Below are positions 54,766-62,154 of a stretch of DNA of 64,000 bases, piece after piece. The translations under genes and the position numbers were made by a program. The notes under the pieces were generated by a model. That model was not told where the DNA came from, did not search any database, and saw nothing but the letters and a program-made list of their open reading frames with translations. This DNA comes from Prevotella sp. oral taxon 299 str. F0039. Its GTDB lineage: Bacteria; Bacteroidota; Bacteroidia; Bacteroidales; Bacteroidaceae. Position 1 is the stretch's first letter; every line of letters starts with the position of its first letter. The stretch is taken from contig NC_022111.1 in assembly GCF_000163055.2 (NCBI RefSeq), positions 1,364,001 to 1,428,000 on the forward strand. Direction: 5' to 3'.

Positions 54766-55587
54766 ATGAGTAATATCCTTTTAATAAACGATATGCCTGG
54801 AGTGGGCAAAGTGGCAACGGCTGCAATGCTCCCCATCTTGTCGTATATGGGGCACTCGGTGTGCAATCTTCCAACCGCATTGGTGTCTAATACGCTCGAT
54901 TATGGTAAGTTTAGCATTCTCGAAACTACCGACTATATGCAGCAGGTCATTCCCATTTGGCAACAATTGGGCTTTGAGTTTAATGCCATTGCCACAGGTT
55001 TTATTATCTCAGAACAGCAGGCTAAGCTGGTGGCAGACTATTGTTTGAGCGAGAAAAAGAAGAAAACCAAGATCTTTGTAGACCCTATTATGGGAGATAA
55101 TGGTAGTTTGTATAATGGTATTTCGCACGAAACGGTTGAGATGATGAAACATCTTATTGCCGTGGCAGATGTGTGTTATCCTAATTATACAGAGGCTTGT
55201 TTCTTAACCGACACGCCTTTTAAGGACGAAGGAATTAGTGAAGACGAGGCGAAAGACTTGCTTTTGAAACTAAAAGAACAAGGTGCTGTGGCTGCACTCA
55301 TCACAAGTGTGAAGGTGAATGGCACAATGTGCGTGGTGGGTTGTAGTGAAGAAAGAGACAATAAAGATTTCTTTTTCTTGCCATATGATGAAATTCCTGT
55401 TCGTTTTCCTGGCACAGGCGACATCTTTTCTGCCATTCTTATGGGCGAAGTGATGAAACAACGCTCTTTAATTGATTCGACCCAAAAGGCGATGAACGTA
55501 GTAGAACGATTGATTAAGCTGAGTCTAAACAATGAAGATAAGAAGCGAGGAATAGACATCGAACGGCATTTATCCGACGTGTTATAG
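54766..55587 (+). CDS. Pyridoxal/pyridoxamine kinase (PdxY-like)
   Basis: The 273-residue protein is a ribokinase-fold vitamin B6 kinase. It opens with INDMPGVGKVATAAMLPILS, and has PTALVSNTLDYG, VDPIMGDNGSLYNGI, the conserved PNYTEACFLT and the catalytic FPGTGDIFSAIL near residue 215. It phosphorylates pyridoxal or pyridoxamine, the cofactor needed by PLP enzymes such as the one at 29.4 kb. A terminator follows within 30 bases. The 210 bases upstream show no clear promoter. Confidence 0.9.
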   Translation: MSNILLINDMPGVGKVATAAMLPILSYMGHSVCNLPTALVSNTLDYGKFSILETTDYMQQVIPIWQQLGFEFNAIATGFIISEQQAKLVADYCLSEKKKKTKIFVDPIMGDNGSLYNGISHETVEMMKHLIAVADVCYPNYTEACFLTDTPFKDEGISEDEAKDLLLKLKEQGAVAALITSVKVNGTMCVVGCSEERDNKDFFFLPYDEIPVRFPGTGDIFSAILMGEVMKQRSLIDSTQKAMNVVERLIKLSLNNEDKKRGIDIERHLSDVL

Positions 55588-55615
55588 GTCTGTTCGCTAT
55601 CAAAAACAAGAAAAA

Positions 55616-55656
55616 GCCACCTAAAATGCAAAATGTTGTAGTTTTAGGTGGCTTTT
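55616..55656 (+). terminator. Terminator after the pdxY-like gene
   Basis: GCCACCTAAAA (55616-55626) is exactly complementary to TTTTAGGTGGC (55642-55652), followed by TTTT. Confidence 0.88.
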
Positions 55657-55836
55657 CTTTGTATTTGCTATAATTGTCAAGGTAATCTTGAGAGCAATTA
55701 AAAGAGATGATGTTAAAATTTATAATTTGATAGATATTGTGTTAAATAACTTACCTTTCGTAAGGTTGTGCACGATAACATTCGATTGATTATAATCAAG
55801 TAATCCACTTTTTGTGAATGTTTTTCATGAAAACTC

Positions 55837-55867
55837 TTGCACGAATGAACTTCAGTTGCTACCTTTG
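55837..55867 (+). promoter_or_regulatory. Promoter of small RNA copy 2
   Basis: TTG at 55837-55839, a 20-base spacer, TACCTTTG at 55860-55867. Spacing is the same as before copy 1 on the other strand at 9.06 kb. Confidence 0.75.
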
Positions 55868-55873
55868 CATTGT

Positions 55874-56058
55874 CAAAAGGTTAATAGATTGTTTAGGTTA
55901 GTAGTAATAGATTTATGTTTTTAGTTATTAGTTTAAGGTAAAAAACATGATTGTTTAACAGGAACTTGGACGTCGTGAGACATTCAATACCAAATAGAAA
56001 TTAAAATGTTAAACATAGAAACACGCCATAGCTCGCTGAGAGCTGTGGTGTTTTTCTT
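55874..56058 (+). ncRNA. Candidate small RNA, copy 2 of a two-member family
   Basis: After the promoter, the first ~65 bases match copy 1 (8862-9046, minus strand) with only a few changes (AGGTTAATAGATTGTTTAGG is identical in both). The middle differs, but the flanking TGTTTAAC and GTTAAACA are kept in both and can pair. It ends with the hairpin ACACGCCATAGCTC / GAGCTGTGGTGT and a T run. The different sequence with the same shape in the terminator stem argues for selection on structure. No conserved reading frame. Confidence 0.72.
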
Positions 56059-56085
56059 TTTATATACCTATCGAACTAAAAGAAT

Positions 56086-56133
56086 AAACGGCTCGTTCGT
56101 CATTGCAACATGTGCATTTCGAGCGAGCCGTTT
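56086..56133 (-). terminator. Terminator of the lipoprotein pair
   Basis: AAACGGCTCG (56086-56095) pairs with CGAGCCGTTT (56124-56133). It begins five bases after the minus-strand stop codon. The minus-strand tail is ATTCTTTT. Confidence 0.75.
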
Positions 56134-56137
56134 GTTG

Positions 56138-56722
56138 TTATTGTAAGCTTTTGAGTGCTTCTTCGTAGGCGGAGAAGTTTCCTATATAAACTCCATTTTT
56201 AAAGGAAAAGAATCTTTTAGAATTGTTTATTCTCTTGTTAGAGTTGGTTACATCTTTATAAAACAGCTTGGTGTAGCGTCGCCATTTGTTTGTTTTATAA
56301 GTGTTGTGATGAATCATCAGAATTGGAACTCCTAATTTTCTTACCTTGTCAAGTTCTAAATACGAGTTGGCAATAGGCAATGCGTTCACTCCATTTGCTT
56401 TACACATATCTACAAAATCGTTTGCATTTAGATTTTTATACAGTGTATAAGATGGAGAGAAGTTATAGATAATCACATTTGAATGTTGCTTGCAATAGTC
56501 TTTCACTTGCTGTGCATTGATGAGATATATTGCCCTGTCGTCTTTTAACTCGTCGATAGAACCAGTGGTTGGGGTAACCCTTTTTTGTGCTTCTGGTCGT
56601 AGAAAGTAAAAATCATCGGTTTTATTTAGAATGTGACAAGAACTTAAAATGGCGCTAAAACCAAGTGCAATAAAAATGTGTAGGATAGCAAAACGACTGC
56701 TTTGAGTTTGATTTCTTTTCAT
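56138..56722 (-). CDS. Thioredoxin-like lipoprotein lacking active-site cysteines
   Basis: The 194-residue protein has a lipobox (ILSSC, cysteine about 29). It is a paralogue of the next gene (shared blocks: IYLINAQQVKDYC, VIIYNFSPSY, NDFVDMCKANG, KLGVPILMI, FSFKNGVYIGNFSAYEEAL). The order of a strand, a helix and a cis-Pro-like VPILMI suggests a thioredoxin fold. Where the paralogue has CGSSAC this one has no cysteine, so redox activity is lost. Role unknown. Confidence 0.65.
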   Translation of the reverse strand: MKRNQTQSSRFAILHIFIALGFSAILSSCHILNKTDDFYFLRPEAQKRVTPTTGSIDELKDDRAIYLINAQQVKDYCKQHSNVIIYNFSPSYTLYKNLNANDFVDMCKANGVNALPIANSYLELDKVRKLGVPILMIHHNTYKTNKWRRYTKLFYKDVTNSNKRINNSKRFFSFKNGVYIGNFSAYEEALKSLQ

Positions 56723-56810
56723 TCTTAGATGTCTTTTTATGGGTAAAACAAGGTGTTTACTTTCATCTTTGATACGTTTTTTGTTTCTTTTTTATGCGAA
56801 ACAATAACAA

Positions 56811-57425
56811 TTATTGCTTCTGCAATGTTTTTACATCTTTGATGTTAAGAGCTTCGAGGGCTTCTTTGCACGAGCTAAAGTTGCCGATATGTTTGCCGTT
56901 TTGAAACGAGAAGTAAATTCCTTGGGGCTGATCTGGCGAGTTACTGTCTATCAATTCGTTATAGAAAAGGCGGATGTATCGTGGTCTCCACTTTGTACCT
57001 AAGGGCTGAGGGTCTATCATGAGCAGTGGAATTCCAATTTTTCTTGTGTCGGCAAGTCCCCCAAAAGTATTGCCAATAACTAACGGATTGGTGCCATTTG
57101 CTTTGCACATATCCACAAAATCGTTTACTTGCATGCATGCACTGCTACCGCAATAGGGAGTATAATCGTATATAACAACCTGTTGGTGCTTGTTGCAATA
57201 GTCTTTAATCTGCTGAACTTCTACAAGATAGATGGTGTTGTCGGCTTTCAATTGGTCGATATCTCCAAAGCTTTTCACCACTCGTTGTTTCTCTTTTGCA
57301 GTGAGTTTGTTGTAGTCGGAGGTTAATCCTCCAATAGAACAAGAGCTTATAAGGGCGGTAAATGCAAGGACTGATAGAATTAATTTCGTTTTGAAACAAT
57401 TGTTTTTAGGCGTTTTTAGTGTCAT
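56811..57425 (-). CDS. Thioredoxin-like lipoprotein with CxxxxC-type motif
   Basis: The 204-residue lipoprotein (lipobox ISSC, cysteine about 29) resembles a thioredoxin-type fold: VVIYDYTPYCGSSACMQVND places two cysteines where a redox pair is expected, and KIGIPLLMID fits the cis-Pro loop. The spacing differs from the classical CxxC, so the assignment is tentative. It is 88 bases upstream of its cysteine-less paralogue, with one promoter for both. Confidence 0.65.
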   Translation of the reverse strand: MTLKTPKNNCFKTKLILSVLAFTALISSCSIGGLTSDYNKLTAKEKQRVVKSFGDIDQLKADNTIYLVEVQQIKDYCNKHQQVVIYDYTPYCGSSACMQVNDFVDMCKANGTNPLVIGNTFGGLADTRKIGIPLLMIDPQPLGTKWRPRYIRLFYNELIDSNSPDQPQGIYFSFQNGKHIGNFSSCKEALEALNIKDVKTLQKQ

Positions 57426-57462
57426 ATTGTGAAGTGTTTGTTAGTTAAGTAAAGTTCTTCTA

Positions 57463-57492
57463 CAAATATAATAAAAAAGTCTTTTCTTGCAA
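57463..57492 (-). promoter_or_regulatory. Promoter of the thioredoxin-like lipoprotein pair
   Basis: Minus strand: TTG (57492-57490), 19-base spacer, TATATTTG (57470-57463). The ATG is at 57425. The -33 part lies inside the direct repeat that borders the island. Confidence 0.65.
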
Positions 57493-57580
57493 AAAGAAAG
57501 CTATTTTATTTTGATGCAAGCGTGAGTGAGTTATAAAAGCATTGAGTTGGTGATGCAAAAGGGCTGTTATTGCATCAAAA
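57477..57580. repeat. Left copy of a ~100-bp direct repeat bordering a small island
   Basis: This copy matches 59252-59360. Within it, 57526-57575 and 59306-59355 agree at 49 of 50 bases; the outer part is about 75-80% similar. It contains array units with right arms at 57543 (TGAGTTG) and 57565 (TGTTATT). Confidence 0.85.
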
Positions 57581-57618
57581 AAACTTACAGAAGTCATCTG
57601 CCATACAAAATATTTCAG

Positions 57619-57626
57619 TATCTTTG
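57619..57626 (+). promoter_or_regulatory. -7 box inside the island
   Basis: TATCTTTG matches the -7 element, with no clear TTG at the right distance. It could drive the small membrane protein gene at 57799 with a long leader. Confidence 0.4.
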
Positions 57627-57667
57627 CCCTCAATGATTATTGCGATTTTTGTAGCTATTTGTAATTA

Positions 57668-57738
57668 ACTCCTTAGAGTTATAACAAATTCTGCTAATTA
57701 CCCAATTTATAGACACTTATAATTCGTCGAACTCATGT
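57668..57738. repeat. Inner direct repeat, copy A
   Basis: This 71-base block aligns without gaps to 58070-58140 at roughly 73% identity (counted by eye), and most differences are transitions. The two copies flank the gene at 57799. Common stretches include TATAATTNGTCNAACTCA. Confidence 0.65.
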
Positions 57739-57798
57739 TATAATAATGATTAACATAATCATATGAAATGGATTGCAATAAATAAATCAAAATGAATC

Positions 57799-58065
57799 AT
57801 GGAAGAAAAAACAAAACACATTATAGCTCATACTATATATGTCATATGTAAGATATTAGCAAGAGAATTAAGATTGGTATTAAAGCCTTTAGGGATAGGA
57901 ATTCTTATATGGGGAATCTTTAATGTAGTCGCAGAGTGGAGTGATGTGGTATTTGGTCATAACCTGAAGGACCCGTTTTTTACACTTGGTAATATAGGTT
58001 TCTTTCTTCCAATGATATTTTTTTATTATAGGAGAATTCGTGCATGGGTTTTAAAATGGAAATAA
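57799..58065 (+). CDS. Small membrane protein of unknown function
   Basis: The 88-residue protein has two hydrophobic segments (about 30-47 and 64-78) and basic ends, so it is an inner-membrane hairpin. I recognise no family. It sits alone on the plus strand between two imperfect 71-base direct repeats, inside the larger repeat-bordered island, which suggests a gene cassette. Confidence 0.5.
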   Translation: MEEKTKHIIAHTIYVICKILARELRLVLKPLGIGILIWGIFNVVAEWSDVVFGHNLKDPFFTLGNIGFFLPMIFFYYRRIRAWVLKWK

Positions 58066-58069
58066 TGTA

Positions 58070-58140
58070 ATCTTAAAGTTACAACAAGTTTCACTAATCA
58101 CTAATTATATAGATATTTATAATTAGTCAAACTCACGTTA
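58070..58140. repeat. Inner direct repeat, copy B
   Basis: See copy A at 57668-57738. Copy B starts four bases after the stop of the gene at 57799 and ends five bases before the stop of the convergent DUF6804-like gene. Confidence 0.65.
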
Positions 58141-58145
58141 AGATA

Positions 58146-58445
58146 TCAATTATTTTTGTTTTTATACCATAGTAGAAATAATGATATTGCCACAATAACA
58201 TCTATCAGATTCCATATTGCTCTACCAAAAGCCATTTTGAAAAATGGCTGAAATAGCAATGAAAGGAAACCTGCTATTAAGCAAAATACTATTTGTTTAT
58301 TCTTATAGAAGTTGAATGCCATACATCCAAAGATTATCATAGCAGTAAATCTTATCAAAGTGTAATACCCATAAGGCATTGGAAATAAGCATAATAATAA
58401 AGCTAATGCCAGACCTGCACCGATTTTATTAAGTAGTTTATCCAT
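58146..58445 (-). CDS. DUF6804-like small membrane protein
   Basis: The 99-residue protein has four hydrophobic segments. Its pattern LCLFPMPYGYYTLIRFTAMI and LLFQPFFKMAFGRAIWNLID matches the DUF6804 family as I recall it, which is scattered in accessory DNA of many bacteria with unknown role. I chose the ATG at 58445, next to the upstream gene stop; the frame opens 15 codons earlier inside that gene. Confidence 0.7.
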   Translation of the reverse strand: MDKLLNKIGAGLALALLLCLFPMPYGYYTLIRFTAMIIFGCMAFNFYKNKQIVFCLIAGFLSLLFQPFFKMAFGRAIWNLIDVIVAISLFLLWYKNKNN

Positions 58446-58446
58446 A

Positions 58447-59043
58447 TTATCTATATCTGTTTGAATTATATTCTTCCTCCATTTCCTCACTCCATTCTCT
58501 ACAGAAATCGCAAAAAGTATAAGAATCGTCTATCTGATAACCTTGCATTTCTTCTAAGTCTTCATTTCTGGCAGCAGCTTTACAATCACTGCCACAATCT
58601 AAATGGTATATTTCAAGCTGATGATCCACAAGGAAAGTTTCACATTCAAAAGCATAATGTTTCCTATATTGGCTGCTGAAGTAGATTGCACAAATACCAA
58701 AAATAATTAATATACTCCCCCAAACTATGGTAAACTTATATTTTATTGGCTTTGGCTTCTTTTCTGTTTTAGACCAATAACAGTCTTCTGGTTCATCAAC
58801 ATCAACTTCTATATCCAGTTTTACTACTAATGCTACAATGTATGCAACACAAAGAAGTGAAGTACCAGTAACTAAATTAAGCAAGTTGCTAATGAACCCC
58901 CAATGAAAGTATAATGAAAAAGATAATATGATAGCTAGGATACAACTACCTGGAACTATAATTGTCTTTGCATGGGATTTAATTTTATTATAGGTATCTC
59001 TTCCTATAATATTAGATAAAAAAGATTGCTTAACTGTAGCCAT
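58447..59043 (-). CDS. Membrane protein with cysteine-rich C-terminal domain, unknown
   Basis: The 198-residue protein has three hydrophobic helices (about 29-47, 55-75 and 108-122) and a C-terminal soluble part of about 70 residues with six cysteines, including CGSDC and CDFC (around 150-183), which could bind a metal or form disulfides. I do not recognise a family. It ends one base before the DUF6804-like start, so the two are coupled. Confidence 0.55.
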   Translation of the reverse strand: MATVKQSFLSNIIGRDTYNKIKSHAKTIIVPGSCILAIILSFSLYFHWGFISNLLNLVTGTSLLCVAYIVALVVKLDIEVDVDEPEDCYWSKTEKKPKPIKYKFTIVWGSILIIFGICAIYFSSQYRKHYAFECETFLVDHQLEIYHLDCGSDCKAAARNEDLEEMQGYQIDDSYTFCDFCREWSEEMEEEYNSNRYR

Positions 59044-59251
59044 TATTACTATTTAAGTTATGTTTGATAAGATGTAGAGTAGCAATAGTTATGTTGCAAG
59101 TTGGTATAGTACTTGTGGTATCATGTCATTCTATATAATTTTATGAAGATAACCAGCACTAATCCAAGATTCTTTTATTAAAAATAGATCTTGTTCTATT
59201 AGGCAAAAGTACGATTTTTTTTCTAAACTAAACAAATTTAAATACTTTATT

Positions 59252-59360
59252 GAAAAGTTTTTTTCTTGCAAAAGGAAAGCGATTCTATTTCAAAAGAAAG
59301 TGTGGGTGAGTTATAAAAGCATTGAGTTGGTGATGCAAAAGGACTGTTATTGCATGGTAA
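59252..59360. repeat. Right copy of the ~100-bp direct repeat bordering the island
   Basis: It matches 57477-57580 (49 of 50 bases identical in the core). Spacing of the two cores is 1,780 bases and encloses the three small membrane protein genes. Confidence 0.85.
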
Positions 59361-59395
59361 AAGGATTGCTTTTGCGGTGTGAAAGGACTGCTTTT
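59315..59395. repeat. 22-bp-period palindrome array, 4 units (before tsf end)
   Basis: Right arms start at 59323 (TGAGTTG), 59345 (TGTTATT), 59367 (TGCTTTT) and 59389 (TGCTTTT), exactly 22 apart. Two units are shared with the direct repeat; the two newer-looking ones lie beyond it. Confidence 0.87.
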
Positions 59396-59506
59396 GCGGG
59401 AGGGTGAGGCTCTCTTTCGGGACTGAAGGGAATGGAATATAAGCGAAGAGTGGTGTTGCTTTCTTCGAAAAAGGATAGCCATAAGAGGGGAGAGGGTATA
59501 AAAAAA

Positions 59507-59555
59507 GAGTGTTTAAACGTATCTTTCTAAAGCGAAAGACGCCATTTAAACACTC
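59507..59555 (-). terminator. Terminator of the rpsB-tsf unit
   Basis: GAGTGTTTAAA (59507-59517) is complementary to TTTAAACACTC (59545-59555), with a nested CTTTC/GAAAG stem. The minus-strand tail is TTTTTTTATACC. It lies 33 bases beyond the tsf stop. Confidence 0.85.
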
Positions 59556-59588
59556 ATTATTTTTCTGAATTAGAATCTTCTTGTAAGC

Positions 59589-60431
59589 TTATTCTGCACG
59601 CAAAGTAAAGCGACGGAATGCTGTTACAGTTAGATCTTTATCTGTTTGGTGAAGATATTCTGCAACGCTTAGCTTGCTATCTTGAATGAATTCTTGTTCA
59701 AGAAGGCAGTTTTCTTTGTAGAACTTCTTCAATCTTCCTTGTGCAATTTGTTGTAACATAGCATCTGGAAGGTTCTTACCTTTAGCTGCTTGCTCTTCAC
59801 GAGTCTTCTCAATAGCAACCTTTAACTCTTCGTCTTTAACCTTTTGAGGTACACCTGCTTCATCAAGAGCAACTGGGTTCATAGCAGCAACTTGCATAGT
59901 TACAGCGTGACCTTGAGCTTCTGCTGGCTTGTTTGTTTGTACCATTGTGCAAAGAACGTTGATGTTTTGGTGGTTATATGTGTAGATGTTTTCTCCTTCA
60001 AGGTAGTTATAACCATCTAATTCCATCTTTTCTCCAGTGATACCTGAACGCTCTGCAACTGCTTCAGCAACCTTTCTGCCATTAGCAAGAGTAAGTTCTT
60101 GTACTTCTTCAAGGCTCTTAGCTTTAGCTGAAACCGCTGCATCTAGGATGTCTTGAGTTAGTTGAATATAGTCTTTTCCGTTAGCAACGAAGTCTGTTTC
60201 GCACTTTAATGCGATCATTGCACCGAAGTTATCTTGTACTTTAACAAGCACACAACCGTTTGAAGTTTCACGATCTGAACGCTTAGCAGCAATAGCTAAA
60301 CCTCTTTCACGTACAAGTTCTATAGCACGATCGATATCGCCTTCAGCTTCAACAAGAGCTTTCTTTACATCTGCAAGACCTGCACCTGTAAGCTTACGAA
60401 GCTTTTGAATCTCTGCAATTGTTACACCCAT
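59589..60431 (-). CDS. tsf: Translation elongation factor Ts
   Basis: EF-Ts recharges EF-Tu with GTP. The 280-residue protein has the N-terminal UBA-like domain (IAEIQKLRKLTGAGLADVKK), the family signature region FGAMIALKCETDFVANG (about 72-88), and the helical C-terminal part. It follows rpsB by 146 bases; that gap contains two inverted repeats. Confidence 0.97.
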   Translation of the reverse strand: MGVTIAEIQKLRKLTGAGLADVKKALVEAEGDIDRAIELVRERGLAIAAKRSDRETSNGCVLVKVQDNFGAMIALKCETDFVANGKDYIQLTQDILDAAVSAKAKSLEEVQELTLANGRKVAEAVAERSGITGEKMELDGYNYLEGENIYTYNHQNINVLCTMVQTNKPAEAQGHAVTMQVAAMNPVALDEAGVPQKVKDEELKVAIEKTREEQAAKGKNLPDAMLQQIAQGRLKKFYKENCLLEQEFIQDSKLSVAEYLHQTDKDLTVTAFRRFTLRAE

Positions 60432-60475
60432 AGTATGTATTTATTATTTTATTGAGTTAATGTTTTCTGTTAAAA

Positions 60476-60569
60476 GAATTGACAAACACCGTATTTCTGA
60501 AATGAATATATTGTTATTGAAACCGCTGTTTGTCAATTCAAAGAATGTCCACCACGTGATGTGATGGAC
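60476..60569 (-). other. Two inverted repeats between rpsB and tsf
   Basis: GAATTGACAAACA (60476-60488) is perfectly complementary to TGTTTGTCAATTC (60527-60539). Closer to rpsB, 60547-60569 forms a nine-pair stem with one wobble. Neither is followed by a T run on the minus strand, so they look like processing or translation-control structures rather than terminators. Confidence 0.6.
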
Positions 60570-60577
60570 AAAAATAA

Positions 60578-61399
60578 TTATTCTTCTGTCTTAGCTTCAG
60601 CCTCTTCAGTAGCAGGAGCTTCCTCTTTGCGAGCCTTGCGAGCACGCTTTGGTTTAGCATCTGCAGCTACTTCAGCTTGTTCTGCTGCTGCTTTCTCGTC
60701 TGCTTTTTCAAGCTTACGCTCTGTTAAACCTTCAGCAATTGCAGAGCAACAAGCAGTAAGAATTACATCAATACTATCTTTTGCGTCGTCATTTGCAGGG
60801 ATAACATAGTCTACAAGACGAGGATCAGAGTTTGTATCAACGATTGCAAATACAGGAATACCTAAACGTTGAGCTTCTTTAATCGCAATATGTTCTTTCA
60901 TAACATCGATTACGAAAAGAGCAGAAGGTAAACGAGTAAGATCTGAAATAGAACCTAAGTTCTTTTCAAGCTTAGCACGTTGACGTGTAATTTGAAGCAA
61001 TTCACGCTTTGAAAGGTTAGAGAATGTACCGTCATTCATCAATTTATCGATGTTAGTCATCTTCTTAACTGCCTTACGAATAGTAGGGAAGTTAGTAAGC
61101 ATACCACCTGGCCAACGTTCAACAACGTATGGCATGTTAACGCTAGAAGCCTTTTCTGCAACGATTTCCTTAGCTTGTTTTTTAGTAGCGACGAATAAAA
61201 TCTTCTTACCTGACTTAGCGATTTGCTTTAAAGCATCTGCTGCTTCGTCTACCTTAGCAACTGTTTTGTTAAGGTCGATGATATGAATACCGTTACGTTC
61301 CATAAAGATATATGGAGCCATTGCGGGATTCCACTTGCGGCGAAGGTGTCCAAAATGACTACCTGCTTGCAATAGTTGGTCAAAATTTGTTCTTGACAT
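60578..61399 (-). CDS. rpsB: 30S ribosomal protein S2
   Basis: The 273-residue protein has the S2 pattern FDQLLQAGSHFGHLRRKWNP, FVATKKQAKEIV, ERWPGGMLTNFPTI and IPVFAIVDTNSDP. A C-terminal extension of about 45 residues rich in A, K and E (from about 228) is typical of this phylum. The gene has its own long structured leader and is followed by tsf. Confidence 0.98.
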   Translation of the reverse strand: MSRTNFDQLLQAGSHFGHLRRKWNPAMAPYIFMERNGIHIIDLNKTVAKVDEAADALKQIAKSGKKILFVATKKQAKEIVAEKASSVNMPYVVERWPGGMLTNFPTIRKAVKKMTNIDKLMNDGTFSNLSKRELLQITRQRAKLEKNLGSISDLTRLPSALFVIDVMKEHIAIKEAQRLGIPVFAIVDTNSDPRLVDYVIPANDDAKDSIDVILTACCSAIAEGLTERKLEKADEKAAAEQAEVAADAKPKRARKARKEEAPATEEAEAKTEE

Positions 61400-61439
61400 T
61401 TTTTCTTTTCTTTTAATTGTTTACTTTCTTTTTAATTCC

Positions 61440-61530
61440 TTTTTAGGATCAGCCAATAAGTAGCAAGGTGCATTGCGAAATGACTTTGGGTCTTATTGGT
61501 TTAGATACTAAACTTTATCATGGGCGTTGT
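61440..61530 (-). promoter_or_regulatory. Structured leader of rpsB
   Basis: On the minus strand: a six-pair hairpin GTTTAG-TAT-CTAAAC (61513-61499), then CCAATAAG (61499-61492) pairing with CTTATTGG (61460-61453) around a loop of 31 bases. Its position 40-110 bases before the rpsB start fits an autogenous S2-binding leader, as known for rpsB in other bacteria. Confidence 0.55.
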
Positions 61531-61560
61531 TGGTGACCACATGATGATTTCCTTCTCTTT

Positions 61561-61619
61561 AATTGTTATGCTTTTGTTCTGTAATATGGCTGCTTTTAGG
61601 AGATAAAAGCATAGTTATT
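61561..61619. repeat. 22-bp-period palindrome array, 3 units (rpsI-rpsB)
   Basis: Right arms at 61569 (TGCTTTT), 61591 (TGCTTTT) and 61613 (AGTTATT), 22 apart. The left arm AAAAGCA is exact at 61605. The array lies in the 356-base gap between rpsI and rpsB, upstream of the structured leader. Confidence 0.8.
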
Positions 61620-61755
61620 ACCTCGTATTTGCAGTATTCTTACGAATGAAAAGCGAAGAAGGGTGCTGTTGTTTTCGGTCGATGGTGCTGCAACATAATG
61701 ACAATCGTAATTGTAAAAGTTACTGCTATCGGCGAAATAAACAGCGTGTCGAATA

Positions 61756-62142
61756 TTAACGCTTGCTGAATTGGAAGCGACGACGAGCCTTTGGTTGACC
61801 TGGTTTCTTACGTTCAACTACACGAGAGTCACGTGTTAAGAATCCTTCATCTTTCAAAGACTTCTTGTCTTCTGCGTTAACTTTAACCAATGCACGAGCG
61901 ATTGCAAGACGCAATGCTTGGCTTTGGCCTGTGAAACCTCCACCATCGAGGTTTACTTTGATGTCGTATTTTCCTTCTGCTTCAAGTAGTTGAAGTGGTT
62001 GTTTTACCACATACTGCAAAATTGCAGATGGGAAATATGTTTCGAGATCTTTTTTATTGATTGTGATCTTGCCGGTTCCTTCTGTTAAGTAAACACGTGC
62101 TACTGCACTTTTACGGCGACCAATTGCATTAATCATTTCCAT
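61756..62142 (-). CDS. rpsI: 30S ribosomal protein S9
   Basis: The 128-residue protein has INAIGRRKSAVARVYL at the N-terminus, GGGFTGQSQALRLAIARAL in the middle and the basic C-terminal tail RRRFQFSKR that reaches the P-site tRNA. It starts 12 bases after rplM, the conserved L13-S9 pair. Confidence 0.98.
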   Translation of the reverse strand: MEMINAIGRRKSAVARVYLTEGTGKITINKKDLETYFPSAILQYVVKQPLQLLEAEGKYDIKVNLDGGGFTGQSQALRLAIARALVKVNAEDKKSLKDEGFLTRDSRVVERKKPGQPKARRRFQFSKR

Positions 62143-62154
62143 CTTTTACCGTCT

